Part shown: positions 17,624 through 25,474 of the stretch, one piece after another
How the letters are laid out: the number at the start of each line of letters is the position of its first letter
Position numbering within the stretch: position 1 is the first letter of the stretch
NCBI GenBank assembly: GCA_934597175.1
Contig: CAKTQR010000021.1
Coordinates: forward strand, 1 to 38,083
From: an uncultured Oscillospiraceae bacterium
GTDB taxonomy: Bacteria > Bacillota > Clostridia > Oscillospirales > Oscillospiraceae
Direction: 5' to 3'
DNA: 38,083 bases
Translations under genes and position numbers: made by a program
The notes under the pieces: model-generated
Seen by the model: the letters and a program-made list of their open reading frames with translations, nothing else
Databases searched by the model: none
What the model was told of the DNA's origin: nothing

Positions 17624-17863
17624 TTACTTGACGATATTCAGGACGAGGGTCAGGATCGCAAACGCAAGTGCAAACCATTTTGTCCACTTCGCAAGCTTTG
17701 CGTCGAGGGTCTTGGCCTTACCCTTGGACAGGAAGGTCTCAGCGCCGCCGGCGATAGCACCGGACAGACCTGCGCTCTTGCCGCTCTGCATGAGAACGAC
17801 GACCGTCACGGCCAGGCCGGACAGAAGCTGCAAAATTGTAAGAATCAGCTTAACAGTACCCAT
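17624..17863 (-). CDS. secG: Preprotein translocase subunit SecG
   Basis: SecG is the small auxiliary subunit of the SecYEG channel. The 79 residues form two transmembrane helices separated by the conserved loop VLMQSGKSAGLSGAIAGGAETFLSKGKAKTLDAKLAK, which is close to the family consensus. Length is normal. AAAGGA precedes the ATG, and a good promoter lies about 45 bases upstream. It is a single gene with its own terminator. Confidence 0.96.
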   Translation of the reverse strand: MGTVKLILTILQLLSGLAVTVVVLMQSGKSAGLSGAIAGGAETFLSKGKAKTLDAKLAKWTKWFALAFAILTLVLNIVK

Positions 17864-17905
17864 TTATATCAAATCCTTTCGAAAGTTACACTAAATAGCT
17901 TTAAT

Positions 17906-17934
17906 ACTATACCACAGCTTTTTGCACTTTACAA
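17906..17934 (-). promoter_or_regulatory. Promoter of secG
   Basis: On the leftward strand TTGTAA (17934-17929), a 17-base spacer and TATAGT (17911-17906). Confidence 0.75.
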
Positions 17935-17974
17935 GTAAAATTTTTAATATTCTCCCTGTTTTCCGGCGCATTTT

Positions 17975-19291
17975 TCACCAAACCTGCCAGCGCAGGACAA
18001 ATTCGCACAGATACACAGCCCCCGCAAGGACGCTCAGCGCCGTTAAGCACCAATCGGCACGGCGGTCGTGCGTCACCAGCGCAAGCGCCGTCGGCACGGT
18101 GAACGCCGCCGCAATGTAGCGTGGTGCGCTCAAAAGCCAAGTCGCACCCATGGCAACGACGAAGTATGCAAGAAAATACGCCGTGTAGGAGCTGCGAAGC
18201 TTCTTCACCGCAAACAGCATGAGTACAAGCGACAGCGCCAGCGCAAGCAAATTCGGCAGCCACAAGCCGAAGAAGTTTATCCTGTTTGCGGATGCGCTGT
18301 ATATGGCATTCTCGGTCTGATACGCAGCGGTGTTGAAAAACCAGCCGAGCTGCTGATTCCAATGCTCACGCTGATACTGCATGAACTTGAACGCATCGCC
18401 CGAGACCGTGTAATTTACAAGCAAGTACGCCGCAAAGCCGAGCGGAATGATGAGCACGCACAGGTAATCTTTTAATTTTGCTCTGCGCTGCACGAGCTCG
18501 AACACCACGGGTACAAGCAGCACCACGCCCAGCGAGCGGGTGAACGCCGCATATGCGCCCATTAGACACGCAGGCAGCATTTTGCCCCGGCGCACAAGAT
18601 ACATGCAGCCGAGCGTGCACAGCAAAAACAGGCTCTCGCTCATCGGTGCTACGAAGAAAAATACCGCCGGAGACAGGCTCAGAAACTTCACCGCCCTCAG
18701 CGCCGCCTCGTGCCCGCAGTCGAGCGAAACGAGCTTATACAGCATGACATTCGCTCCGGCAAAGCACAACGCCGACACGATAAGTCCGGCGATAAGCCCA
18801 TCGCCGGTCACCGCCGTGACTATGCGCACAACAACGGGATAGCCCGGCAGGAACACGAGCTGCACGAGCCTGTCGATGCTGCCCTCGGACAGGTACCAGT
18901 CATTGGCGATATCGAGGTAATGTCCGCTGTCGGTGCATGTCCAAAAATCGAGTGCGTCGAAAAAGCCGTCGGTGCAGCCGAAAATGCGGCGCAGGATGTA
19001 AACGATGATAATGATGAGCACATCCCACAGCAGCACCGCCGCAAAAATTTGCACGCAGATATGCCGTGGCTCGCCGTCAAGGCCCGGAGCATCCGGCTCG
19101 CCGTCACGCCATGCGTCCATCCACTTGGGCACGAAGCGCAGGCACACGAGTGCAAACAGCACGGCGCTCAAAACAGCCGCCGTCATGCCCGCCGCCGAGT
19201 ACCGCACGCCGCCGCACCAGCGCGCAAATATCGCCGCCAGCACGGCAACTCCGCCTGCCGATATTAAAATTTGCGGGGTTTTCTGATCCAT
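17975..19291 (-). CDS. GT76/PIG-V-like mannosyltransferase membrane protein
   Basis: This 438-residue protein with about 10 hydrophobic helices resembles bacterial members of the PIG-V (GT76) group of polyprenyl-phosphate-mannose-dependent transferases. Supporting segments are LDFWTCTDSGHYLDIANDWY in the first outer loop, with the acidic residues expected of a GT-C enzyme, LVFLPGYPVVVRIVTAV, SPAVFFFVAPMSESLFLLCTLG and AYAAFTRSLGVVLLVPV. The acceptor is unknown; a cell-surface glycan or protein is likely. The ATG lies nine bases after the crcB stop with AAGGAACTAGG before it, so the two genes form an operon. Substrate is inferred from the family. Confidence 0.8.
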   Translation of the reverse strand: MDQKTPQILISAGGVAVLAAIFARWCGGVRYSAAGMTAAVLSAVLFALVCLRFVPKWMDAWRDGEPDAPGLDGEPRHICVQIFAAVLLWDVLIIIIVYILRRIFGCTDGFFDALDFWTCTDSGHYLDIANDWYLSEGSIDRLVQLVFLPGYPVVVRIVTAVTGDGLIAGLIVSALCFAGANVMLYKLVSLDCGHEAALRAVKFLSLSPAVFFFVAPMSESLFLLCTLGCMYLVRRGKMLPACLMGAYAAFTRSLGVVLLVPVVFELVQRRAKLKDYLCVLIIPLGFAAYLLVNYTVSGDAFKFMQYQREHWNQQLGWFFNTAAYQTENAIYSASANRINFFGLWLPNLLALALSLVLMLFAVKKLRSSYTAYFLAYFVVAMGATWLLSAPRYIAAAFTVPTALALVTHDRRADWCLTALSVLAGAVYLCEFVLRWQVW

Positions 19292-19300
19292 CCTAGTTCC

Positions 19301-19672
19301 TTAAATTCCGCCTACAATCGCCTCGGCGGCAAACACCGCTGCGATGCACAGGATAACGCTCAGGGCGACATAGCCGAGCGTCATCGCCCAATGGCCGCCG
19401 CTCACGAGGTCGTACGACTCCAAAGCAAAGGTCGAAAATGTCGTAAACCCACCGCACAGGCCGGTTTTCAAAAACAGCGTAAGCTTCGGGTCAAAATCGG
19501 CATTTTTGAGCGCAAGTGCTGCGATAATGCCGATCAAAAATGCGCCCAGCACATTGACGGCCAATGTTTTTACGGGAAAGATCACCGTCTCGTCGAGCGA
19601 TATAAGGCTCATGAGATACCTCAGCATCGAGCCTATCGCCCCTCCCGCTCCGACTATCAAACACGCTTTCAT
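19301..19672 (-). CDS. crcB: Fluoride channel FluC/CrcB
   Basis: This is a small fluoride-selective channel that expels F- and works as a dual-topology dimer. The 123 residues have four transmembrane helices, the GAIGSMLRY motif at the N-terminus, Asn40 in VNVLGAFLIG and the GGFTTFSTFALE signature at residues 74-85 with the pore phenylalanines. Only one copy is present, so a homodimer is expected. GGAGG lies six bases before the ATG. A candidate fluoride riboswitch sits in the leader. Confidence 0.97.
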   Translation of the reverse strand: MKACLIVGAGGAIGSMLRYLMSLISLDETVIFPVKTLAVNVLGAFLIGIIAALALKNADFDPKLTLFLKTGLCGGFTTFSTFALESYDLVSGGHWAMTLGYVALSVILCIAAVFAAEAIVGGI

Positions 19673-19694
19673 AATAAACCTCCGTTTTCGATTT

Positions 19695-19754
19695 TTCAGA
19701 AGTCATCAGCACTAAGCGATTTTGGATACCTCCACGGGAGACCTCATTCCCTAT
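19695..19754 (-). ncRNA. Candidate fluoride riboswitch (crcB motif)
   Basis: On the leftward strand the leader holds GGGA, the eight-base loop AUGAGGUC and UCCC, then later GCUGAUGACUUCU. The loop GAGGUC can pair with GACUUC downstream as a six-base pseudoknot (one G-U). This matches the known fluoride motif, where an AUGAGGCC-like loop pairs with GGCCUC after CUGAUG. The order, the AAAA run before the last hairpin and the position just upstream of crcB all fit. Two points are weaker: the third stem is only two or three pairs, and an extra mini-hairpin GGA-GGUA-UCC follows the first stem. Confidence 0.72.
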
Positions 19755-19815
19755 ATGATGATGTTTGCTTCGCAATGGATTGAAACAACGGTCTAATAAA
19801 GCCCAGCGATCCGTA

Positions 19816-20175
19816 TCAGCACATGATCCAAGTGAAATACATCATTGCCCCGCCAAGAAGAAACGATATTATGCTCACCCAATGCCCCAAAAACTGTTTT
19901 ATGATGATTCCAACATAATTAAACAATCCAATACCGAACACGAATCCGCCTGCAAGTCCCAGCAAGGGCCAATAACCTTCCGCTCCCTTATCCGAAAGGA
20001 CAAACGCAAACACTATACCCGGCAACAGCAAGACGGTTACGCCGAATAACGCCAAGATATAATAGCCGATTGGGTGTTCGGCTTTGAAATCCTCGTCCGC
20101 CAATGGGCTGAAAAATTCTTTGTAATTCTCCGGTGGACACCAACTTAAACGCTCGTGTTTTTTCTTCTTGCTCAT
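19816..20175 (-). CDS. Small membrane protein of unknown function
   Basis: The 119 residues start with a charged segment (MSKKKKHERLSWCPPENYKEFF) and then hold about three hydrophobic helices (IGYYILALFGVTVLLLPGIVFAFVL, YWPLLGLAGGFVFGIGLFNYVGIII, WVSIISFLLGGAMMYFTWIM). I do not recognise the family. AAAGGA ten bases upstream supports the ATG at 20175. It lies upstream of the crcB leader and downstream of rlmD; no clear terminator separates it from crcB. Composition is less GC-rich than its neighbours. Confidence 0.75.
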   Translation of the reverse strand: MSKKKKHERLSWCPPENYKEFFSPLADEDFKAEHPIGYYILALFGVTVLLLPGIVFAFVLSDKGAEGYWPLLGLAGGFVFGIGLFNYVGIIIKQFLGHWVSIISFLLGGAMMYFTWIMC

Positions 20176-20195
20176 TTTGCATTTTCCTTTACACT

Positions 20196-20260
20196 AAACT
20201 TGACTTTCTGCGAAAACTTCACTTTTATCAAAAAACTTCACTTGCCGTAAGGCAAACTTA
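20196..20260. repeat. Short degenerate AAACTT repeat array
   Basis: Four AAACTT units occur at 20196, 20214, 20233 and 20254, spaced 18, 19 and 21 bases; the first three continue as (C or G)ACTT. One spacer holds the small palindrome TTGCCGTAAGGCAA. The array fills most of the gap between rlmD and the small membrane protein gene. It may be a remnant of an intergenic repeat family, and the palindrome could serve as a weak rlmD terminator. Confidence 0.4.
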
Positions 20261-21616
20261 TCTGCGAAGCAGCTTAACGACTGCTTCGCAATGGCTCGTT
20301 CTCGGGAACATGTCCAAGGCCGTTGCGGCGGTGAGGGTGTAGCCGTGGGCGTTGAACACCAAAATATCTCGGGCGAGGGTCGAGGGGTTGCAGGAGACAT
20401 ACACCACCCTGTCGGGGCGCATTTTGCACACGGTGCGTATCGCTTCCTCGTCCATGCCCTTTCTCGGCGGGTCGACGACCACGGTCTCGGGGCGGATGCC
20501 GTCTCTCAGGAACATTTCCGCCGCCTCGGCCGCATCTGCGCAGATAAACTCGGCATTTTCGATGCCGTTGCGGCGGGCGTTGCGCTTTGCGTTCTCGATG
20601 GCCTCGGGAATTATCTCCGCACCTATCACCCTCCCCGCTTTTTTCGCCAAGAACAGGCTTATCGTGCCTGCGCCGCAGTACAGGTCGAGCACCGTCGAAT
20701 TTTCCGTGCACCCGGCGTATTCGACCGCCCTGTTATACAGCTTTTCGGCCTGCGGCGGGTTTATCTGATAAAACGCCTGCGGGGATATCTCGTACTCCAC
20801 GCCGCCGAGACTGTCGCACACGGTGTCCCTGCCCCAAAGTGTGTAAAAATCACCGGCGAGCACGGTGTTGCCCGAGGTCTTGTTGACATTCAAAACTATG
20901 CCCGTGAGCTCGGGGCAAGCGCTGCGCAGGTAGTCTGCCAGCGCCGCAGTCTTATCGCCGAAGCCCTTGGCGGTGACGATGCATGCAACGCAGTCGGCGG
21001 TGTTGACCGCCGTGCGCACGAACACATTGCGCACGCTGCCCTTGCGGGACTTTTCGTCATAAGCGTCAATGCCGCTTTTGCGCATAAACTCCAGCACCGC
21101 CGCCGTCACCCTGTCGGCTGCCTCGTTTTGCAGAAGGCAGCGCTCGACCGGCACGAGCTCATGCGTGCGGGGCGCAAAAAATCCGCTTTTGAGCTCACCT
21201 GCGACGCTGCGCACGGTGTAAATACCCTTGTTGCGGTAGCGCTCCCGGCGGTCGCTGCCGATGATCTCCTCGGCCTGCACGGTCTGCCGGCCTATATGCG
21301 TCAGCGCATCGTTTAACCTGCCGAGCTTAAAGCGCAGCTCCTCGGCATAGCTCATGTGCCGCAGGGTGCAGCCGCCGCAGCGGACGCAATATTCGCAGTC
21401 GGGCGTTTGGCGCTCGGGCGACAGGCGCACAGGCTCTATCGCCTTGCCCCAGACGGCGGAGCTTGTGACCTTGAGTATCTTCACCTGCCACACTTCGCCG
21501 ACTATCGTGCGTGGGACGAACACCGCCCTGCCGTTTATGCGGCACACGCCGCTGCCGTCGGAGGAGTAGCCGACTATCTCGGCCTCGTAAATTTCGTTTT
21601 TTCTCAAATCTTCCAT
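20258..21616 (-). CDS. rlmD: 23S rRNA (uracil-5-)-methyltransferase, RlmD/RlmCD type
   Basis: This SAM-dependent enzyme makes 5-methyluridine in 23S rRNA. The 452 residues have an N-terminal TRAM domain (YEAEIVGYSSDGSGVCRINGRAVFV), an iron-sulphur cluster site with spacing CX5CX2C (Cys74, Cys80, Cys83) plus Cys160 in PVERCLLQN, a Rossmann domain starting at TVLDLYCGAGTISLFLA, the DPPRKGMD motif and the nucleophile in YVSCNPSTLARDI. In Bacillus the single RlmCD modifies both U747 and U1939, and this could do the same. The ATG at 21616 was chosen because the TRAM domain begins at once; an upstream extension looks spurious. There is no Shine-Dalgarno sequence. Confidence 0.93.
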   Translation of the reverse strand: MEDLRKNEIYEAEIVGYSSDGSGVCRINGRAVFVPRTIVGEVWQVKILKVTSSAVWGKAIEPVRLSPERQTPDCEYCVRCGGCTLRHMSYAEELRFKLGRLNDALTHIGRQTVQAEEIIGSDRRERYRNKGIYTVRSVAGELKSGFFAPRTHELVPVERCLLQNEAADRVTAAVLEFMRKSGIDAYDEKSRKGSVRNVFVRTAVNTADCVACIVTAKGFGDKTAALADYLRSACPELTGIVLNVNKTSGNTVLAGDFYTLWGRDTVCDSLGGVEYEISPQAFYQINPPQAEKLYNRAVEYAGCTENSTVLDLYCGAGTISLFLAKKAGRVIGAEIIPEAIENAKRNARRNGIENAEFICADAAEAAEMFLRDGIRPETVVVDPPRKGMDEEAIRTVCKMRPDRVVYVSCNPSTLARDILVFNAHGYTLTAATALDMFPRTSHCEAVVKLLRR

Positions 21617-21623
21617 GCTACCC

Positions 21624-21652
21624 AATATACCATGCCGTACGAAAATTTTCAA
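21624..21652 (-). promoter_or_regulatory. Promoter abutting the rlmD start
   Basis: On the leftward strand TTGAAA (21652-21647), a 17-base spacer and TATATT (21629-21624). The -10 box ends seven bases before the ATG, so the transcript would begin at or next to the start codon. Confidence 0.55.
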
Positions 21653-21713
21653 TGTGAATATAATTTTGCGTTTGCGCAAAAACTACCTGCGAATATAATT
21701 TGGAGGTCTTGAT

Positions 21714-21983
21714 ATGAAAAAAGCTATTCTTCTCATACTTGCGCTTGCCATGCTGTGCACGGCGGCGGTCGGCTGCACCGACGGCGGCAATGTAAACGAC
21801 AATCCCGGCGGTGTTGTGACCGACAACGCACACGACAGCGATGTCGGCGACGATATAAAGGACGCAGCCGATGATGTCGGCGATGCGGTCAAGGACGGTG
21901 CAGACGATGTCACCCATCCCGGCGCAACTCCGCTTCAGCCGCAGGCGACCCAAGCACCGGCAACGCAAGTCATAACGCCGTGA
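21714..21983 (+). CDS. Small acidic lipoprotein
   Basis: The 89-residue product has a lipoprotein signal peptide with the lipobox AAVGC and acylated cysteine at residue 21. The mature part is strongly acidic (DVGDDIKDAADDVGDAVKDGADDV, which looks like repeated helical heptads of Asp and Ala) and ends in a Pro/Gln/Thr-rich tail. I do not recognise a family. GGAGG lies eight bases before the ATG, and a perfect terminator follows the stop, so it is a single-gene unit. It is probably a surface-exposed small protein of unknown role. Confidence 0.82.
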   Translation: MKKAILLILALAMLCTAAVGCTDGGNVNDNPGGVVTDNAHDSDVGDDIKDAADDVGDAVKDGADDVTHPGATPLQPQATQAPATQVITP

Positions 21984-21984
21984 G

Positions 21985-22012
21985 AAACAGCACCAAACGG
22001 TGCTGTTTTTCT
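21985..22012 (+). terminator. Terminator after the small lipoprotein gene
   Basis: AAACAGCACC (21985-21994) and GGTGCTGTTT (21999-22008) pair perfectly around AAAC and are followed by T residues. Confidence 0.92.
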
Positions 22013-22071
22013 TGATTTTCAATGTCGAATGTTGTATCATCAAATATCATTGTTGTAAGGAGTGGTATTTT

Positions 22072-22614
22072 ATGAGTTACATCCCCACCGTTGAGCAGGC
22101 CAGAGAGCTTGTCGGCCGCTTCAACAAGGACGCTTTCCATCTTCAGCACGCCGAGACCGTTTCCAAGGTCATGGGCGAGCTTGCCAAGGAATTTGACCCC
22201 GAGCGTGTCGAGTTCTGGGCAGCCGTCGGCATGCTGCACGACATAGACTTTGAGCTGTATCCCGAGCAGCACTGCGTCAAGGCAAACGAGATGCTGCACG
22301 AGCTGGACATAGACGAATCGGTCATCCACGCCGTCATCAGCCACGGCTACGGCATCTGCATCGATGTTGAGCCGGAGCTTTTCATGGAAAAGGTGCTGTA
22401 CGCAACGGACGAGCTTACGGGACTTATCGGCGCAGTTGCGCTCATGCGCCCGAACGGCATCTCCGACATGGAGGTAAAGTCGATAAAGAAAAAGTTCAAG
22501 GACAAGAAGTTTGCCGCCGGCTGCTCCCGTGATGTCATCATCCGCGGTGCGGAGATGTGCGGCTGGGATCTGGACACGCTGTTCCAGAAAACGCTGGATG
22601 CGATGAGAGCGTAA
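22072..22614 (+). CDS. HD-domain hydrolase
   Basis: This is a 180-residue HD-superfamily phosphohydrolase. His26 in LQHAETVSKVM, the His56-Asp57 pair in VGMLHDIDFELYPEQH, and the later histidine in AVISHGYG form a typical HD metal site. The ATG at 22072 is supported by AAGGAG about 11 bases upstream; a start 24 codons earlier would begin inside the preceding terminator. Relatives are often annotated as HD-family hydrolases of unknown substrate, possibly nucleotides. It is followed at once by the PPTase gene (TAAATG). Confidence 0.88.
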   Translation: MSYIPTVEQARELVGRFNKDAFHLQHAETVSKVMGELAKEFDPERVEFWAAVGMLHDIDFELYPEQHCVKANEMLHELDIDESVIHAVISHGYGICIDVEPELFMEKVLYATDELTGLIGAVALMRPNGISDMEVKSIKKKFKDKKFAAGCSRDVIIRGAEMCGWDLDTLFQKTLDAMRA

Positions 22615-23202
22615 ATGATAAGGCTTTATATCGCCGATGTTAGTAAGCTCGATATAGAAAGGGCGCTGACCGAGGTGTCCGACTACCGCCGCCAAAAGGC
22701 GCTGCGCTGCCCGGATGACGAAAAGCGCCGCTGCTCGCTCGGCGCAGAGCTTCTGCTGTACCGTGCCATGGGCGCTCCGGTCGAATACGCCTTGGGCGAA
22801 AACGGCAAGCCGTACATTGACGGCGGACCGCACTTTTCACTGTCGCACAGCGGAAAGTACGCTGCGTGCGCAGTTTCCGACTGCGATGTGGGCGTGGATA
22901 TCGAGTACCCACGGGAAAACACCGCGCGGCTGGCAAAGAGGTTTTTCACCGAAAGCGAAAACGAGCGCCTTGCCGCAAGCGATGCGTCCGACGAGGAGTT
23001 CTGCCGCATCTGGGTCGTGAAGGAAAGCTATATAAAAGCCACCGGCATGGGCTTTAAAACGCCGCTTGAGTCGTTTGAAGCTGCTCGCACCATCGGCGAA
23101 TACTCGACTTGGCAGCTTGAGCATGACGGCTATCACATCGCCGTGTGCGCAAAATGCGAGAGCATCGGAGATATAACGGTCTATGATGAAGAAATTATTT
23201 GA
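22615..23202 (+). CDS. 4'-phosphopantetheinyl transferase (Sfp type)
   Basis: This enzyme moves phosphopantetheine from CoA to carrier proteins. The 195 residues show the Sfp-type motifs in order: FSLSHSGKYAACAV (residues 74-87), DVGVDIE with Mg2+ ligands Asp95 and Glu97, and WVVKESYIKATGMG with Glu137 and Lys141. Length is close to the compact end of the Sfp group. No polyketide or peptide synthase is in the window, so the carrier partner is unknown; fatty-acid or a distant biosynthetic carrier protein is possible. It overlaps gtrA by 20 bases. Confidence 0.9.
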   Translation: MIRLYIADVSKLDIERALTEVSDYRRQKALRCPDDEKRRCSLGAELLLYRAMGAPVEYALGENGKPYIDGGPHFSLSHSGKYAACAVSDCDVGVDIEYPRENTARLAKRFFTESENERLAASDASDEEFCRIWVVKESYIKATGMGFKTPLESFEAARTIGEYSTWQLEHDGYHIAVCAKCESIGDITVYDEEII

Positions 23203-23590
23203 CAGCACCATCGTGCGCTTTGTGCTCGTGGGCGCTGTGAACACGCTGTTCGGCGCAGGCATAATGTTTATATTTTATAACTGCCTGCACTTAAGCTACT
23301 GGCTGTCCTCGGCGTCGAACTACTTTTTTGGCAGCATTTTGAGCTACTTTTTAAACAAGTACTTCACCTTCCGACGCACCGAGCGCAGCGTCAAATATGT
23401 CGTGCGATTTGTTGTAAACATCGTTGTGTGCTACTTCGTCGCATACTCGGTGGCAAAGCCGCTCATTGCGCAGCTTTTACAGAGCGCCTCGGTCACGGCG
23501 CAGGAGAACATCGCAATGCTCGCCGGAATGGTCATATTCACCGTTTTAAACTACTTTGGGCAAAAGCTTTTTGCGTTTAAAAAAGATTGA
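23183..23590 (+). CDS. GtrA-like membrane protein
   Basis: This 135-residue protein has four hydrophobic helices and the GtrA-family pattern FVLVGAVNTLFGAGIMFIF at the N-terminus, YFFGSILSYFLNKYFTFRR in the middle and FGQKLFAFKK at the end. GtrA-family proteins are thought to move lipid-linked sugars across the membrane or assist glycosyltransferases. The start overlaps the PPTase end and could be Met1 or Met2; no clear ribosome binding site is visible, so translation is probably coupled. The substrate is unknown. Confidence 0.88.
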   Translation: MMKKLFDSTIVRFVLVGAVNTLFGAGIMFIFYNCLHLSYWLSSASNYFFGSILSYFLNKYFTFRRTERSVKYVVRFVVNIVVCYFVAYSVAKPLIAQLLQSASVTAQENIAMLAGMVIFTVLNYFGQKLFAFKKD

Positions 23591-23620
23591 GACCGCCAAC
23601 AAAGCGGTCTCAATCTTTTT
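23581..23620. terminator. Bidirectional terminator between gtrA and the HAD gene
   Basis: AAAAGATTGAGACCGC (23581-23596) pairs with GCGGTCTCAATCTTTT (23604-23619) around seven bases; both flanks give T-runs on their strand. It serves two convergent units and overlaps the end of both genes. Confidence 0.95.
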
Positions 23621-24305
23621 ATATGCTTTCGAGAAGCTCGGGGAGCTCTGCAAGCGAGCGTATCTCGTAATCGGCGGGGATGGCTGGGTCTGCGGGGAGA
23701 GTCTTGGGGTTAAACCAGCAGGTTTTGATGCCGGCGTTTATGCCGCCGAGGATGTCCGAGCTTAAGGTGTCGCCGACAATTACGGTGCTATCCTTGTCAA
23801 AGCCGTCTATCTCGGCAAAGCAGGCGTCGAAAAATGCCTTGCTCGGCTTATTATACCCCACCCGCTCGGAGATGAACACGCCGTCAAAATACTTTTCCAT
23901 ATCCGCACTGTGCAGCCGTCTGTCCTGCACATCCGCCGTGCCGTTTGACACGAGGTACAGACGGTATTTGCCGTAAAGCGCATCCAAGACCTCCGGTGCG
24001 CCGGGCATGAAATAGTGCCCCACGCCGAGAAGGTACTCATAGGTTTTCTGCGCCATTTCGCTGGGTATCTTAACGCCGAGCTCGGCAAAGAGAATGTCAA
24101 AGCGCTCGAGCAGCACCTGCTCACGGCTTATCTCGCCCTTTTCGAGCCTGCGCCACTGGTTGGCGTTTATCTCGCTGTAGCGTGCTACCACAGCATCGTC
24201 CGTGGGGAGACCGATGTGGCTAAAGGTCTTTTTTATCGCCGCAGCCTCGGCCTTGCCGAAGTCGAGCAGCGTATCGTCCAAGTCAAACAAAACAAATTTT
24301 ATCAT
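23619..24305 (-). CDS. HAD-superfamily hydrolase, YjjG-type 5'-nucleotidase
   Basis: The 228-residue protein has all four HAD motifs: FDLDDTLLDF with nucleophile Asp8 and Asp10, YLVSNGTADVQ, the lysine in GYNKPSKAFFD and VIVGDTLSSDILGGINAG. The cap region and KTFSHIGLP start match YjjG-like nucleotidases that remove phosphate from pyrimidine nucleotides, though the substrate is inferred. The ATG at 24305 was chosen since MIKFVLFDLDDTL is the true beta strand; upstream codons lie in the preceding gene. It follows that gene's stop by one base. Confidence 0.9.
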   Translation of the reverse strand: MIKFVLFDLDDTLLDFGKAEAAAIKKTFSHIGLPTDDAVVARYSEINANQWRRLEKGEISREQVLLERFDILFAELGVKIPSEMAQKTYEYLLGVGHYFMPGAPEVLDALYGKYRLYLVSNGTADVQDRRLHSADMEKYFDGVFISERVGYNKPSKAFFDACFAEIDGFDKDSTVIVGDTLSSDILGGINAGIKTCWFNPKTLPADPAIPADYEIRSLAELPELLESI

Positions 24306-24306
24306 T

Positions 24307-25389
24307 TTAGTGCACCGCATAGAAGCTCCACCTGTCCCGAAGCGACTTCGGGGCAAGCTCAATGAGCTTATCAAGCCAAATTTCGTATGTAAGATTGTAG
24401 TTGTCAAAAAAGCTGATGCAGGTCCTGCTGCCGTCACGGCTCAGGGCAAAGCGCACGGTCTCGCCGTTGTGATAAAAGATCTCACGCAGCTTATCCTCGA
24501 GTGCGCCGAAGCCGGGCAGTCCGACACCCGATTTGAAGGCATCCAAAAACCGCTCCTGCTCGCCGGAAAACCAGTCCCAGAACTCGCCGAGAACGCCCAT
24601 CTTGGGCTTTTGCAGGGCAAAGCGTGGGTTTTTCCCGGCAAGTATCTCCTCGACCGTCAGCGCATACCTCGCCTCGATCTCGGGCATCGCCTTGCGCAGC
24701 GCCGCCATCTTCTGCCGGGCGAGCAGCTTGCGGTCGGTCGCCGCATACAGCATCGCCCACGAAAGGTCGAGAAACGGCTGCGAGTAGCCGAAGCTTTCCG
24801 CCTCGTACAGCTCGTACTCGGCCTCGTCGTAGTGGCGCATCATGATAAGGCAGGCTGCCATGTTGCCGTGGATAGAGCCCGTGAGCGGCTCTTGCCGTAC
24901 TGCGGGCACTTCGTCACGCTGGGGCGTGTTCAGCACCCGGTCAAGCGCCTGTATGTAGTTAGACAGCGCCGCCTCATAGTGCTTTTCCTCGTGCAGACAC
25001 TTGGCGAGCATGAGATAGACCATGTAAAACTCCGGCTCACGCTGTGCAGCCTCGGTCAGCAGCACCGCAGCACGGTCACGAAAGCCCATTTTCTCAAAGC
25101 ACAGGCCCATAAAAAAGTGCCACGCCGCAAAATCCTCGTCCGTGCGGCAGTATTCATAAACCCTGTCGAGCCGCTTCATGCCCGTGAGAACATCACCACG
25201 GCTGACGGTGTTAAGCGCCGAGACAAGCAGAAGTCTTGCGGCGGACTCGCCGACAAACGCAGGCTCCATGATAGGCCCGAACATGCGGCCGTGCAGATAC
25301 CATGCGTCGTCAAACGCCGCCTTTATGCGGGGCAGCTTAAGCAGCGTTTCCGTGAGTTTATTCCGTTTTTCCCTGAGCTTATCCGCCAT
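24307..25389 (-). CDS. TPR-like repeat protein of unknown function
   Basis: The 360-residue protein is helix-rich. Its middle, about residues 60-230, looks like tetratricopeptide repeats: AWHFFMGLCFEKMGFRDRAAVLLTEAAQREP, VYLMLAKCLHEEKHYEAALSNYIQAL, and GNMAACLIMMRHYDEAEYELYEAESFGYSQP. The C-terminal part has a mixed fold with no recognised domain. The ATG at 25389 (MADKLREKRNK) with GGGAGAG upstream is preferred over a TTG five codons earlier. It is co-transcribed with the HAD gene. TPR proteins usually mediate protein contacts; the partner is unknown. Confidence 0.8.
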   Translation of the reverse strand: MADKLREKRNKLTETLLKLPRIKAAFDDAWYLHGRMFGPIMEPAFVGESAARLLLVSALNTVSRGDVLTGMKRLDRVYEYCRTDEDFAAWHFFMGLCFEKMGFRDRAAVLLTEAAQREPEFYMVYLMLAKCLHEEKHYEAALSNYIQALDRVLNTPQRDEVPAVRQEPLTGSIHGNMAACLIMMRHYDEAEYELYEAESFGYSQPFLDLSWAMLYAATDRKLLARQKMAALRKAMPEIEARYALTVEEILAGKNPRFALQKPKMGVLGEFWDWFSGEQERFLDAFKSGVGLPGFGALEDKLREIFYHNGETVRFALSRDGSRTCISFFDNYNLTYEIWLDKLIELAPKSLRDRWSFYAVH

Positions 25390-25418
25390 GGTCTCTCCCG
25401 TCAATACTATTTGCCTAT

Positions 25419-25447
25419 ATAATACTCAAAAAGAAAAGAGCCGTCAA
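25419..25447 (-). promoter_or_regulatory. Promoter of the TPR-HAD pair, embedded in a terminator
   Basis: On the leftward strand TTGACG (25447-25442), a 17-base spacer and TATTAT (25424-25419). The -35 lies inside the hairpin that ends the upstream small ORF transcript. Confidence 0.6.
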
Positions 25448-25463
25448 TATTGGCGGCTCTTAA
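25427..25463 (-). terminator. Terminator after the 22-codon ORF
   Basis: On the leftward strand AAGAGCCG (25461-25454) pairs with CGGCTCTT (25443-25436) and is followed by TTCTTTTT. Confidence 0.8.
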
Positions 25464-25474
25464 AAATTTCCGGT

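Noticed and set aside
20196..20260. CRISPR array
   Set aside because: Units are only about 10 bases, spacers are shorter than 15 bases and partly similar to each other, and no cas gene is near.
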